A stretch of 64,000 nt of DNA from CAZBRS01 sp964494475 (GTDB taxonomy: Bacteria; Myxococcota_A; UBA9042; CAZBRS01). Under the pieces are notes generated by a model. That model saw only the letters and a list, made by a program, of their open reading frames with translations, had not been told where the DNA came from and ran no database searches. Numbering within the stretch: position 1 is the stretch's first letter; the number at the start of each line of letters is the position of its first letter. The position numbers and the translations under genes were made by a program. Below are positions 1 to 8,164 of this stretch, piece by piece. The stretch is from assembly GCA_964494475.1 (NCBI GenBank), contig CAZBRS010000010.1, forward strand, positions 41,599 to 105,598. Direction: 5' to 3'.

Positions 1-1038
1 GCGGTAGCGCCTCTCGAAGCGATCATAGAACAACGCCAGCAGCCCCCGTCGCTCGGTCTCGCTGGTCGACTCGCCGCCTCGGAGGCGCACGGGCCGCAGC
101 AGGGCGAGCCCGTGGCGCTCGGCCTGCGTCCGGTACACGCCCGTGCAGACCGGTCGGTGAAGGCAGGCGTGGCACCCGTCGCCGAAGGCCCGGCCTTCGT
201 CGCGCACCTCGGCGTCGAACAGCTCCCCACTGCCCGCGGCCAGATCGACCGCCTCCCGGTTGCCGGCGAAGCCCTCGAGGCCGGGGAGCAGGCAGGGGGG
301 CACGCCGTCGACGGTGAGACGGGCCACGCCACCGAAGCGCCGCAGCAGGCGCGTGAGGGCCGCCGCCGAGGCCGCGAGCGGCGGGACGATCTCGTCGAAG
401 CGCGTCAGGGCCTCGCCACGGGGTTCGACGACGTTGACGCTCAGGCGATCGGGCCCCGTCGCGAGCAGGACCGCGACGCTCTCGTCGAGCGCCTCGAGGT
501 TGCCCCGGTAGACCACCGTGACGATCTCGACCTGCAGCCGCCCGCCCCGGTTGCGCACGCCCAGCGCTGCCCGCAGCCCGGCCAGCGCCTGCGCGAAGCT
601 GCCGGGGCGCCGGGTGGCGGCGTCGTGCACCTCGGGGCGGCCCCCGTGGATCGAGAGCTCGAAGCGCGTGACCCCGGCCTCGACCAGGTCGGCCGCCACT
701 CCCGCCCGCGCCAGGCCCCGCCCGTTGGTGACGACGGCGACGCGCGAGAAACCCAGCTCGCGCACCTTCGTGACGATGGCCACGAGCTCGCGGCACGTAC
801 CGGGATCGGGCCCGGTGATGCACACCTCGTTGGCGAGATCGCGCCCGGAGAGGAAGGCCTCGAGGCGGTCGGGCCCGATGACCAGGTCGGGGCGGGGCAG
901 GGCGCCCTCGATCCGCGCGGGGCAGCCGGGCTTCCACAGATCGTCGAGGCAGAACACGCAGTCGTTGTTGCACACCCCCGACACCCAGAACTGGGTGCGG
1001 CGGAGGGTCTCGCGCTGGTTGTAGTCCCATCTGGCCAT
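1..1038 (-). CDS. Radical SAM protein (3' end cut by window edge)
   Basis: The reading frame is open from the ATG at 1038 to the window edge, giving 346 codons without a stop, so the C-terminus is missing. The N-terminus carries GVCNNDCVFC, a CX3CX2C cluster that would ligate the SAM-binding [4Fe-4S] centre. It is followed by TGPDPGTCRELV and a TNGRGLA segment typical of the radical SAM barrel, then the SIHGG motif. Near the C-terminal end, GCHACLHRPVC suggests an auxiliary cluster like a truncated SPASM or twitch domain. Substrate unknown. It is divergent from the GTPase/radical SAM operon starting at 1150, so it may serve the same system. A promoter lies at 1046-1075 with only 7 nt between -10 and ATG. 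Confidence 0.88.
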   Translation of the reverse strand, partial: MARWDYNQRETLRRTQFWVSGVCNNDCVFCLDDLWKPGCPARIEGALPRPDLVIGPDRLEAFLSGRDLANEVCITGPDPGTCRELVAIVTKVRELGFSRVAVVTNGRGLARAGVAADLVEAGVTRFELSIHGGRPEVHDAATRRPGSFAQALAGLRAALGVRNRGGRLQVEIVTVVYRGNLEALDESVAVLLATGPDRLSVNVVEPRGEALTRFDEIVPPLAASAAALTRLLRRFGGVARLTVDGVPPCLLPGLEGFAGNREAVDLAAGSGELFDAEVRDEGRAFGDGCHACLHRPVCTGVYRTQAERHGLALLRPVRLRGGESTSETERRGLLALFYDRFERRYR

Positions 1039-1045
1039 CGCCACC

Positions 1046-1075
1046 ACTCTACGTAGCCGACGGGCTCCGGGTCAA
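1046..1075 (-). promoter_or_regulatory. Putative sigma70-like promoter, radical SAM gene
   Basis: Reading on the minus strand: TTGACC, 18-nt spacer, TAGAGT. Only 7 nt separate the -10 hexamer from the ATG at 1038, so the predicted transcript would start at or next to the start codon. Confidence 0.45.
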
Positions 1076-1095
1076 GGCGCGGCGTGGTCATCGGC

Positions 1096-1125
1096 TTTAC
1101 AAGGGTCGCGCCCGTCAAGTATGCT
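1096..1125 (+). promoter_or_regulatory. Putative promoter of the GTPase/radical SAM operon
   Basis: TTTACA (1096-1101), 18-nt spacer, TATGCT (1120-1125). Transcription from here would begin near 1132, excluding the GTG at 1084 as start and favouring the TTG at 1150, which has a good Shine-Dalgarno sequence. Confidence 0.45.
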
Positions 1126-1149
1126 TCGCCATCCCCGAGGAGGCCCCGT

Positions 1150-1863
1150 TTGCCCCCGACCCCTTCACGCCCAGCCCCACGCGGCGATCGCCTCATCGTG
1201 GTGGCCGGCTCGCCGTCGGCCGGAAAGACCAGCGTGGTGCGAGCGCTGATCCCGCAGCTGGCGGCCGCCGACGACGTGGGCTACCTCAAGGTCGACGTGG
1301 TCCGAACGCGCGAGGCCGCCGCGCTCGCCCGGTTGGGTTGGGCCTGCCGCACCCTGGTCGACGAGGCCGCGTGCCCCGACCACGTGCTGTTCGAGCACCT
1401 GGCCGCCGAGCTCGACGCGCTGGCCGGGCGTCACCTGCGCGTGGTCGAGACCGCCGGGCTCTGCGCGCGCTGCGCGCCTTACGTGGTCGAAGGGCTGGCC
1501 CTCGCCGTGATCGAAGCCACCGCGGGCTTCGAGGCCGCCTCGAAGCTCGGGCCGCTGCTCACGACCGCCGATCTCTGCGTGGTCACGCACGGCGACCGCC
1601 TGGCCCAGGCCGAGCGCGAGGTCTTCGCCGCGTGCCTGGCCGAGCGCGTGCCCGCCGAGCGGGTCGCCTGGTTCGATGGCCTCACGCGCACGGGCCTGCC
1701 GCGCCTCGTGCGCCGGGTGACACCCCTGCTCGAGGCGCTGCCGACCGCTTCCACCGCCCGCCTCACGCCACGCAGCGCGCCTCCGCGCCTCTACTGTTCG
1801 CTCTGCCTGGGCCGCCGCGAGCTAGCGATGGGAGCCTGTATCGCCGTGGAGACGCCATGCTGA
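1150..1863 (+). CDS. CobW/HypB-like P-loop GTPase, paralogue A
   Basis: A 237-aa P-loop NTPase. Walker A is GSPSAGKTS (residues 20-28). The switch region reads ETAGLCARC in place of the DxxG of Ras-type GTPases, as in metallochaperone GTPases such as HypB, UreG and CooC. Further Cys motifs are DEAACPDH and a C-terminal LYCSLC. The guanine motif is a weak VTHGD. The family function in metal insertion is established for HypB and UreG; the target here is unknown. I chose TTG at 1150 because GAGGAGG (1137-1143) lies 6 nt upstream and the promoter lies inside the longer GTG-initiated version (1084). The stop overlaps the next ATG by 7 nt. It is about half-identical by eye to the gene at 3188. Confidence 0.85.
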   Translation: MPPTPSRPAPRGDRLIVVAGSPSAGKTSVVRALIPQLAAADDVGYLKVDVVRTREAAALARLGWACRTLVDEAACPDHVLFEHLAAELDALAGRHLRVVETAGLCARCAPYVVEGLALAVIEATAGFEAASKLGPLLTTADLCVVTHGDRLAQAEREVFAACLAERVPAERVAWFDGLTRTGLPRLVRRVTPLLEALPTASTARLTPRSAPPRLYCSLCLGRRELAMGACIAVETPC

Positions 1864-3191
1864 TCCACCAGGTGCTGACGGCGGCGGGGCTCAACGACGA
1901 CGAGGCCGACCTCTACCGCTCCCTCGTGCTGGCCCGCCGCGAGCCCCTGGCCCGCGTGCCGCTGCTCGCCAAGCTGCCCGACGAGCGGGCCCGGCCCGCG
2001 CTCCAGCGCCTGCTCGAGCTCGGCCTGCTCGAGACGCAGCCCGCCGAAGACGGAGGGCCGGCCGTCGGCTTCGCGGGCCTCGGGGCGCTCGAACAGCGCC
2101 TCGTCGAGCGGGGGGCGGTGTTGCCGCCGGGCGTGGCGGCCTGGGTGCTGGGCAAGCTGCGCCTGCACCGCGAGCGCGTGGGCGTCCTCTCCTCGACCGT
2201 CGTGATGCCCGCCGATCGGCCGACCACGTGGAGCGGCCCGTCCGACGTGGCGCGCGCCGTGCACTCCCTGATGCCGGCCCTCGACGTGCGCGTGGGCACC
2301 ATCTGCAACTTCAACTGCCTGTACTGCCTGGTCGGTCACGAGAAGAAGGGGTTGCGCTCCCCGGCTGACATCGAGCGCGAGCTCGTGCTCGGACGGCGCC
2401 GCAACCTCACGCGCGTCAACCTGACGGGTGGCGAACCCACGCTGCACCCGCGCATCTTCGAGATCATCGCGAGGGCCCGCGCCCTCGGCTACACCGGGCT
2501 CACGCTCGTCAGCAACGCCGCCACGCTGGCCTACCCCGAGAGGCTTCGACGCTTCGTCGACGCCGGGGTCGACCGCTTCGGGTTCTCGCTCGACACCATC
2601 GACCCCCGCGTGGCCGATCGCCTGGTGCAGCGCCCCGGAACGCTCGAAGCCGTCAAGCGAGGCATCACGAACGTGCTCGACGCCGCGGCGGCCGAGCCGC
2701 GCCTGCGCGCCTACGGCATCTGCGTCGTGACCCTTCAGAACCTGCCCACCCTCCGCGACACCGTGCTGTGGCTGGCCGAGGCCGCCCGCCAGCGCGGAGT
2801 CGAGGTGCTCCTCAGCCTCGACTTCGTCATCGCCGAAGAGAACGCCTGGGTGCACCGCGCCGACATCCTGCCGCGCATGACCGACGCCCTGCCCATGGTG
2901 GCCGACGCCCTGCGCGCCGGACGTGACGCCGGGCTGCTCGTCACGCACCGCAACCTGCCGCCTTGCGTGATCCCGGCCGACCTGCACGAGGCCTGCCTCG
3001 ACGACCACCTTCGCATCGGGCGACTGTTCGACGTTCCGGGCGAGGGCGCCTACGACGACGAAGCCATCGACTTCTACCGGGTCAAGCGCCCCCCGTGCCG
3101 CGACTGCCGCTTCTTCGCCTCCTGCTGGGGCGTGCACATGAGCTACGTGCACGTCTTCGGCTTCGACGAATTTCACGCGGTGCCGGCATGA
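1857..3191 (+). CDS. TrmB-like HTH / radical SAM fusion protein
   Basis: A 444-aa protein with two clear parts. Residues about 5-60 (AGLNDDEADLYRSLVLARRE onward) resemble the winged-helix of TrmB-family regulators. The radical SAM core begins with TICNFNCLYC (CX3CX2C) and continues with NLTGGEPTLHP and the SLDTID motif. The C-terminus has CRDCRFFASCWG, a CX2CX5C auxiliary cluster as in SPASM-type enzymes. It overlaps both flanking GTPase genes (7 nt upstream, 4 nt downstream), so the three are translationally coupled and probably work together. The HTH may bind DNA or may serve as a protein or peptide recognition module. The substrate cannot be read from the sequence. Confidence 0.9.
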   Translation: MLIHQVLTAAGLNDDEADLYRSLVLARREPLARVPLLAKLPDERARPALQRLLELGLLETQPAEDGGPAVGFAGLGALEQRLVERGAVLPPGVAAWVLGKLRLHRERVGVLSSTVVMPADRPTTWSGPSDVARAVHSLMPALDVRVGTICNFNCLYCLVGHEKKGLRSPADIERELVLGRRRNLTRVNLTGGEPTLHPRIFEIIARARALGYTGLTLVSNAATLAYPERLRRFVDAGVDRFGFSLDTIDPRVADRLVQRPGTLEAVKRGITNVLDAAAAEPRLRAYGICVVTLQNLPTLRDTVLWLAEAARQRGVEVLLSLDFVIAEENAWVHRADILPRMTDALPMVADALRAGRDAGLLVTHRNLPPCVIPADLHEACLDDHLRIGRLFDVPGEGAYDDEAIDFYRVKRPPCRDCRFFASCWGVHMSYVHVFGFDEFHAVPA

Positions 3192-3826
3192 TCCCGCTGC
3201 TGGTGGCGGGGCCGCCCGGTTGCGGCAAGACGAGCCTGCTGCTGCGCCTGCTCGAGCGCCTGCGCGTCGACGGCCCGGTCCGGTACGCCAAGGTCGACTG
3301 CCTGGCCACGCGCGACGACCAGATCGTGCACGACCGCCTGGGCATCCCGACCCAGGTGCTCCTCGCCGACGCCGCGTGCCCCGATCACGCCCTGGCGCAA
3401 ACGCTCGGGGGCTGGATCCAGGCCGCCTGGAGCGATGGCACGGCCTGGCTGGCCATCGAGACGGCCGGGCTCTGCGATCGCTGCACCCCGTTCATCGAGG
3501 GCGCCCTGGCCATCCAGGTGCTCGACCTCTTGAAGAACCTCCACGCCGCGACGAAGATGGCGGTCCCGCTGCGGGCCGCCGACGTGGTGGTGCTCACCAA
3601 GGGCGCGCTGGTCAGCCCGGCCGAGCGCGAGATCGTGGCGTCGCTGGTCACACGGTTGAACCCGACGGCGAGCGTGACCAGCTTCGACGGGCTCACGGGC
3701 GAGGGGCTCGAGCGCTTGGTGCGCACGGTGAGGCGCGCGCGCGCGTTCGAACCGCGGCCCGTGCTCGCGCTGCGGCAGGCGCTGCCCAACGGGCGCTGCG
3801 GCGTCTGTCAACGGGGGTTGGCGTAG
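3188..3826 (+). CDS. CobW/HypB-like P-loop GTPase, paralogue B
   Basis: A 212-aa GTPase paralogous to the 1150-1863 product. Walker A is GPPGCGKTS (residues 8-16). Shared motifs are YAKVDCLATR (paralogue A: YLKVDVVRTR), ADAACPDHAL, ETAGLCDRC and C-terminal CGVC. The base-specificity motif is VVLTKGA, with Ala where Asp is expected for NKxD, so guanine specificity is uncertain. Conserved Cys residues in both paralogues suggest metal or Fe-S contact. The start ATG at 3188 overlaps the radical SAM stop as ATGA, and the stop TAG abuts the ATG of the ABC ATPase. Two non-identical GTPases around one radical SAM enzyme suggest a heterodimer or two successive maturation steps. This is inference. Confidence 0.87.
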   Translation: MIPLLVAGPPGCGKTSLLLRLLERLRVDGPVRYAKVDCLATRDDQIVHDRLGIPTQVLLADAACPDHALAQTLGGWIQAAWSDGTAWLAIETAGLCDRCTPFIEGALAIQVLDLLKNLHAATKMAVPLRAADVVVLTKGALVSPAEREIVASLVTRLNPTASVTSFDGLTGEGLERLVRTVRRARAFEPRPVLALRQALPNGRCGVCQRGLA

Positions 3827-4576
3827 ATGGGCGGACTCCTCATCCGAGCCGGGACCGACAAGCAGGGCAGGGCCGAGAGCTTCGGCGAGGTGCGCCTGGC
3901 CCCAGGCGACGTCCTGGCGGTGGTCGGCCCCACGGGCTCGGGAAAGAGCCGCCTGTTGGCCGACATCGAGGGGCTGGCCGAGGGCGACAGCCCCTCGCGG
4001 CGCGTGGTGGCCTCCGCCGACGGCGCGACCCCGCGCGTGGCCCGGGTCGCCCAGCAGATGCAGTTCTCGGTCGACCTGCGGGTGGCCGAGTTCCTGGCCC
4101 TGCACGGCCGCGTGGCCTGGGGGCGCGAGGCCGACGTGCCCGTGGCCGCCACCATCGCGTGGGCCAACCGCCTGGTGGGTGAGCCCTTCGAGGGCACGAC
4201 GCCGCTGGCGCTGCTCTCCGGGGGGCAATCGCGGGCGCTCATGATCGCCGACGCCCTGCACGTAGCGCGCGCCGACGTGCTGCTGGTCGACGAGATCGAG
4301 AACGCCGGCATCGATCGCCGCGCCGCGCTCGAGGGCCTCTTGGCCTGCGGCGCCGTGGTGGTGCTGGCCACCCACGATCCGCTGGTGGCGCTCTCGGCGC
4401 CCCGGCGACTCGTGATGAGCGGCGGCGCCGTGCACGCGATGATCGCTCGCACCGCGGCCGAGGGCGCGACGCTCGAGGCCCTGCGGGCCGACGCCGTGCG
4501 GCGCGAGGCCGCCCGCCTGGCGCTGATCCAGGGCGCCGAGGTCGGGGTACACCTGCTGGAGGCAGAGACGACATGA
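3827..4576 (+). CDS. ABC-type ATPase without membrane domain
   Basis: A 249-aa ABC nucleotide-binding domain. Walker A is GPTGSGKSR (about residue 34), signature LLSGGQSRAL, Walker B VLLVDEIENAG, and H-loop ATHDP. No permease gene is nearby, so a transport role is doubtful; soluble ABC ATPases can drive conformational or assembly steps instead. The D-loop region reads ENAGIDRR. The ATG follows the stop of the GTPase gene with no gap, and its own stop overlaps the PlsC start (ATGA). Together with the two GTPases and the radical SAM enzyme it looks like an energy-consuming part of an activation or maturation machine, with no family-level proof. Confidence 0.88.
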   Translation: MGGLLIRAGTDKQGRAESFGEVRLAPGDVLAVVGPTGSGKSRLLADIEGLAEGDSPSRRVVASADGATPRVARVAQQMQFSVDLRVAEFLALHGRVAWGREADVPVAATIAWANRLVGEPFEGTTPLALLSGGQSRALMIADALHVARADVLLVDEIENAGIDRRAALEGLLACGAVVVLATHDPLVALSAPRRLVMSGGAVHAMIARTAAEGATLEALRADAVRREAARLALIQGAEVGVHLLEAETT

Positions 4577-5331
4577 GCTTCGCCGGACGATTTCGCTTCG
4601 CGCACGCCGTCGCGAGCACCCTGGGGGCTTCGGTGGGAGTGCTGGCCGACGCCGCGGTCGGTCGCCTCCAGCGCGAGCGGGCCAACGGTCATTTCTGGCG
4701 CTGGACGGGTTCGCTCTGCCGCCTGGGTGGCGTCGAGCTGCACGTCGAGGGCAAGGAGCGGCTCGACCCGTCGCGCGGGTGGCTGTTCATGTCGAACCAC
4801 CGCAGCTACTGGGACATCCCCGCCATCGGATCGGCCCTCGAGCCCATCCCTCTGCGCATGGTGGCCAAGCGCGAGCTCTTCCGCGTGCCGCTCTGGGGCG
4901 CCGCCATGCTGAAGGCCGAGATCCTGCCCCTCGACCGCTCCGACCGCCAGGCCGCCATCCGCGATCTCGACGTGGCCGCCGACAAGCTGAAGGGTGGGCT
5001 GTCGGTCTGGATCGCCCCCGAGGGCACGCGCTCGCGCGACGGCTCCCTCGGCCGCTTCAAGAAGGGCGGCTTCATGCTGGCGCTGAAGACCGGCTGCCCC
5101 ATCGTTCCCGTAGGCGTGGCCGGCACCGAGCGCATCGCCCCCGTCGATCGCTTCGAGATCGTACGGGGCGGCCCGGTGGCGGTGGTGGTGGGCGAGCCCA
5201 TCGACGTGGCGGCCTACGCCGGCCGCGACGACGGGCGTGAGGCCCTGATGGAGGACGTACGGGTCGCCCTGACGACCCTGCTGGCCAGAGCCGAGAGCAT
5301 CGTCGCGAACCAACAAGGAGACCCCCGATGA
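4573..5331 (+). CDS. 1-acyl-sn-glycerol-3-phosphate acyltransferase family (PlsC-like)
   Basis: A 252-aa lysophosphatidic-acid acyltransferase-type enzyme that would transfer an acyl group to the sn-2 position of lysophosphatidate at the inner membrane. The catalytic HX4D box is NHRSYWD (about residues 75-81), followed by a substrate-binding block LPLDRSDRQ and the APEGTRSRDG motif. Length matches the family. It is coupled by ATGA overlaps to the ABC ATPase upstream and the dipeptidase downstream. The relation to the cofactor-type genes is unclear and may be mere co-transcription. Several PlsC paralogues usually coexist, so the exact acceptor is not assured. Confidence 0.9.
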   Translation: MSFAGRFRFAHAVASTLGASVGVLADAAVGRLQRERANGHFWRWTGSLCRLGGVELHVEGKERLDPSRGWLFMSNHRSYWDIPAIGSALEPIPLRMVAKRELFRVPLWGAAMLKAEILPLDRSDRQAAIRDLDVAADKLKGGLSVWIAPEGTRSRDGSLGRFKKGGFMLALKTGCPIVPVGVAGTERIAPVDRFEIVRGGPVAVVVGEPIDVAAYAGRDDGREALMEDVRVALTTLLARAESIVANQQGDPR

Positions 5332-6788
5332 GCAGCCCCCTGGACAACCTGGAACCCAAGAGCCTCTGGAGCCACTTCGACCTGCTCCGCAGCACGCCCC
5401 GCGCCTCCGGGAGCGAGAAGCAGGTGCGCGACAAGATCGAAGCCTGGGCGAAGCAGCTCGGCTACGGCACGCGCGTCGACGCCGCCGGCAACCTGGTCGT
5501 GAAGGTCCCCGCGACCCCCGGTCGCGAGACGGCCCCGATCGTCGTGCTGCAGGGCCACCTCGACATGGTGTGCGAAAAGAACGAGGGCACGGCCTTCGAC
5601 TTCGACACGGAGCCCATCACCATCCTCCGCGACGGCGACTGGATCCACGCCGACAACACCACCCTCGGCGCCGACAACGGCATCGGCGTGGCGGCCTCCA
5701 TGGCCGCGGCCGACGATCCGTCGGTGGTGCGTGGGCCCCTCGAGCTGCTGTTCACGGTACAGGAAGAGACCGGCCTCGACGGGGCCTTCGCCCTCGACGG
5801 CCGCCTCCTCGACGGGCGCATCCTCTTGAACCTCGACTCCGAGGAGTGGGGCGACTTCTTCGTGGGCTGCGCCGGTGGCGGCAACAGCACCCTCGAGCTG
5901 GCACTGAAGCGGGCCCCCGCCACGGCGGGCCACGTGGCGCTCACGTTGCGCGTCGACGGCCTGCTGGGCGGGCACTCGGGCCTGAACATCGTCGACAACC
6001 GCGCCAACGCGGTGAAGCTGCTGGCCTACACGCTGCAGGCCTTCCGCCGTGCCGGCGTGCCCTTCGCGCTGACGACGCTGCACGGCGGCGACAAGCACAA
6101 CGCCATTCCCCGCGAAGCCTGGGCCGTGCTCACGGCGGCCCCGGCCGACGTTCCGCGGCTCGGCCAGCTGGCAGCGGCCCGCAAGGCCGACTTCCTGCTC
6201 GAGTTCGGGGCCCGCGAGCCCGCCCTCGACGTCTCGCTCAAGCCGCGGGCCGAGGCCGGCAGCTCGCTCGACGGCGCGACGCGCGACCGCGTGATCGACC
6301 TCCTCATCGCCCTGCCGCATGGCGTCGACACCATGAGCCAGGACATCAAGGGCATGGTCGAGACCTCGACGAACGTAGCGCGCGTACGCGTCGAAGGCGA
6401 CGTGCTCACGGTGCTCACGTCCACCCGCAGCTCCGTGAAGCCGCCCCTCGAGAACCTGCGCGATCGCATCCGCGCCATCGCCGATCTGTCCGGCGCGACG
6501 ATCACCCACGGCGAGGCCTACCCGGGCTGGCAGCCCGACATGACCTCGCCCCTCCTGAAGACCTGCGAAGACGTCTACGAGAAGCTCCACGGTCGGCGTC
6601 CCCGCGTCACCGCCATCCACGCCGGCCTCGAGTGCGGCGTCATCGGCGAGCGCGTGCCCGGCATGCGCATGATGTCGTTCGGGCCCGATCTCCGCGACGT
6701 GCACAGCCCGCGCGAGAAGGTCAGCATCTCGACCACGGCCCTTTTCTGGGACTACCTCAAGGCCCTGCTGGCCGAGCTCTCGGCCTGA
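5328..6788 (+). CDS. pepD: Cytosolic M20 dipeptidase (PepD, Xaa-His dipeptidase type)
   Basis: A 486-aa zinc peptidase of the M20 PepD family, which cleaves dipeptides such as Xaa-His in the cytoplasm; family members are about 485 aa. Metal-binding motifs in order are LQGHLDMVCEK, TTLGADNGIGVA and FTVQEETGLDGAF (catalytic Glu pair). The lid domain contains DGLLGGHSGLNI and LHGGDKHNAIPRE. Near the end, IHAGLECG supplies a further ligand and SFGPDLRDVHSP is the closing family signature. ATGA overlap with plsC places it in the same transcript. The start has AAGGAG upstream (5313-5318). Confidence 0.93.
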   Translation: MSSPLDNLEPKSLWSHFDLLRSTPRASGSEKQVRDKIEAWAKQLGYGTRVDAAGNLVVKVPATPGRETAPIVVLQGHLDMVCEKNEGTAFDFDTEPITILRDGDWIHADNTTLGADNGIGVAASMAAADDPSVVRGPLELLFTVQEETGLDGAFALDGRLLDGRILLNLDSEEWGDFFVGCAGGGNSTLELALKRAPATAGHVALTLRVDGLLGGHSGLNIVDNRANAVKLLAYTLQAFRRAGVPFALTTLHGGDKHNAIPREAWAVLTAAPADVPRLGQLAAARKADFLLEFGAREPALDVSLKPRAEAGSSLDGATRDRVIDLLIALPHGVDTMSQDIKGMVETSTNVARVRVEGDVLTVLTSTRSSVKPPLENLRDRIRAIADLSGATITHGEAYPGWQPDMTSPLLKTCEDVYEKLHGRRPRVTAIHAGLECGVIGERVPGMRMMSFGPDLRDVHSPREKVSISTTALFWDYLKALLAELSA

Positions 6789-6823
6789 CCCGCACCGCCG
6801 CCGGCCGAAGACGGGTCCCGCCC

Positions 6824-7987
6824 TTGTCGAACCGCTCCACCACGCTCGTGCTCGTCGGGCTGCGCCTGCTGGTGCTGAACCTGACGTACTTCTTCCTGCC
6901 GCTCTACCTGCGCTCCATCGGGGTGACGGGCTGGTGGAACGGCTTGTTGCTCGCCCTGTTCGCGGTCACGGCCTTCCTGTCGGCCTTCCAGACCGGCCTG
7001 TTCACCGACCGCTATCCCATCCGCTACCTCGCGGCAGCGGGCTTCCTGCTCATGGCCGTGTTCGAGCTGGCCGTCACGCGCACCACGACCATGCCGGCGC
7101 TGGTGATCATCTTCCTGACGGGGGGCCTCGGCAATACGCTGCTCGAGATCTCGCTGTCGGCCTACGTGCTGAAGACGGGCGACGACGCCCGCCCGGGAGC
7201 GTGGTTCGGGGCCTACTACACGACCCAGGGCCTCAGCATCGGCGCGGGCATCCTGCTGGGCGGCCAACTGGTGGGTCGGGGCGGGTACGACGTGGCGTTC
7301 AACGCCGCGGCGGTGGCCTTCCTCGGTGCGGCGTTCGTCGCGCTGCGGCTGGCCGACACCAGCCGCGTGCGCGTCAAGCTGGCGGAGTACGCCTCGCACC
7401 TCGCGGCGCGCGACGCGCTCTGGCTCACGGCGGCCTTCTTCCTGCTGTCGCTGCACTGGGGCGCCGAGATGACGTCGGTGGCTCCGTTCCTCCGGGACGA
7501 CCTCGACCTCGACCCCATCCAGACCGGCTATTACATGGGCGCCGCGCTGCTCGGGTTGGCGCTGGCGGCCCACGTCGCCGGGAGGGCGTACGACGCCGGA
7601 GTGGGGCTGCCCGCCCTGGCGCTCGTGGGGCTGCTGCTCTCGGGGCTGGGCCACGTGGTCATGGTCGTGCCCTGGCCCCTGGCCTCCTGGGCGGTGCGCC
7701 TGCTGCACGAGGCCGGCGACGGGATCGCGGGGGTGGTGCTGTTCCTGCTGCTCTTCAGGATCTTCCCGCGCGAGCGCATCGGCGGGCTCGCGTCCTTCGT
7801 GGCGACCGCCACCATCGTGGGGCGGCTGGTGGGCACCCTCGGCTTCGCACCTCTCGGCGACGCCCTCGGCTACCGCTGGCCGCTGGTCGTATCGGGGCTG
7901 CTCACCGTCGTCGCGATCCTCCCCCTGTGGCGCGTACTCGGGGTACGAACTGCCGGCCTCCCCGCGGAAAACTTGTCCACGCCCTGA
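6824..7987 (+). CDS. MFS transporter, 12 membrane segments
   Basis: A 387-aa, very hydrophobic protein with about 12 predicted spans, typical of the major facilitator superfamily. Loop 2-3 carries GLFTDRYPIRYL, a relaxed version of the GxxxDRxGRR signature. Substrate unknown. No ATG lies at the right place: TTG at 6824 gives MSNRSTTLVLVGLRLL and begins just before the first span. It follows pepD by 35 nt on the same strand, so peptide or amino-acid export or import is conceivable, but nothing in the sequence shows this. Confidence 0.85.
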   Translation: MSNRSTTLVLVGLRLLVLNLTYFFLPLYLRSIGVTGWWNGLLLALFAVTAFLSAFQTGLFTDRYPIRYLAAAGFLLMAVFELAVTRTTTMPALVIIFLTGGLGNTLLEISLSAYVLKTGDDARPGAWFGAYYTTQGLSIGAGILLGGQLVGRGGYDVAFNAAAVAFLGAAFVALRLADTSRVRVKLAEYASHLAARDALWLTAAFFLLSLHWGAEMTSVAPFLRDDLDLDPIQTGYYMGAALLGLALAAHVAGRAYDAGVGLPALALVGLLLSGLGHVVMVVPWPLASWAVRLLHEAGDGIAGVVLFLLLFRIFPRERIGGLASFVATATIVGRLVGTLGFAPLGDALGYRWPLVVSGLLTVVAILPLWRVLGVRTAGLPAENLSTP

Positions 7988-8128
7988 CATCCGGATCAGG
8001 GGCGGCCTCCGCTCTCCCTTCGCGGCCGGGGCGCGAACCCATGGCCGCGACGAAGGTTCGAGGGCCCCGCGCTTTCGGGGAATCAACGGCACCGTCGTTG
8101 CATTGATACGGGAGGGATTGACACCTCG

Positions 8129-8157
8129 TTGACAAGCCGCGCTGCGCGGCGTACCAA
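8129..8157 (+). promoter_or_regulatory. Putative promoter of the S41 protease gene
   Basis: TTGACA (8129-8134), 17-nt spacer, TACCAA (8152-8157). A second TTGACA lies at 8118-8123. The -10 box is 7 nt before the ATG at 8165, compatible with a leaderless mRNA. Confidence 0.45.
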
Positions 8158-8164
8158 GGTGGCC

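Noticed and set aside
23..1030. 335-codon minus-strand frame in the first kilobase
   Set aside because: Another minus-strand frame encodes a radical SAM protein with a proper CX3CX2C cluster from 1038; this one is Arg/Pro-rich shadow.
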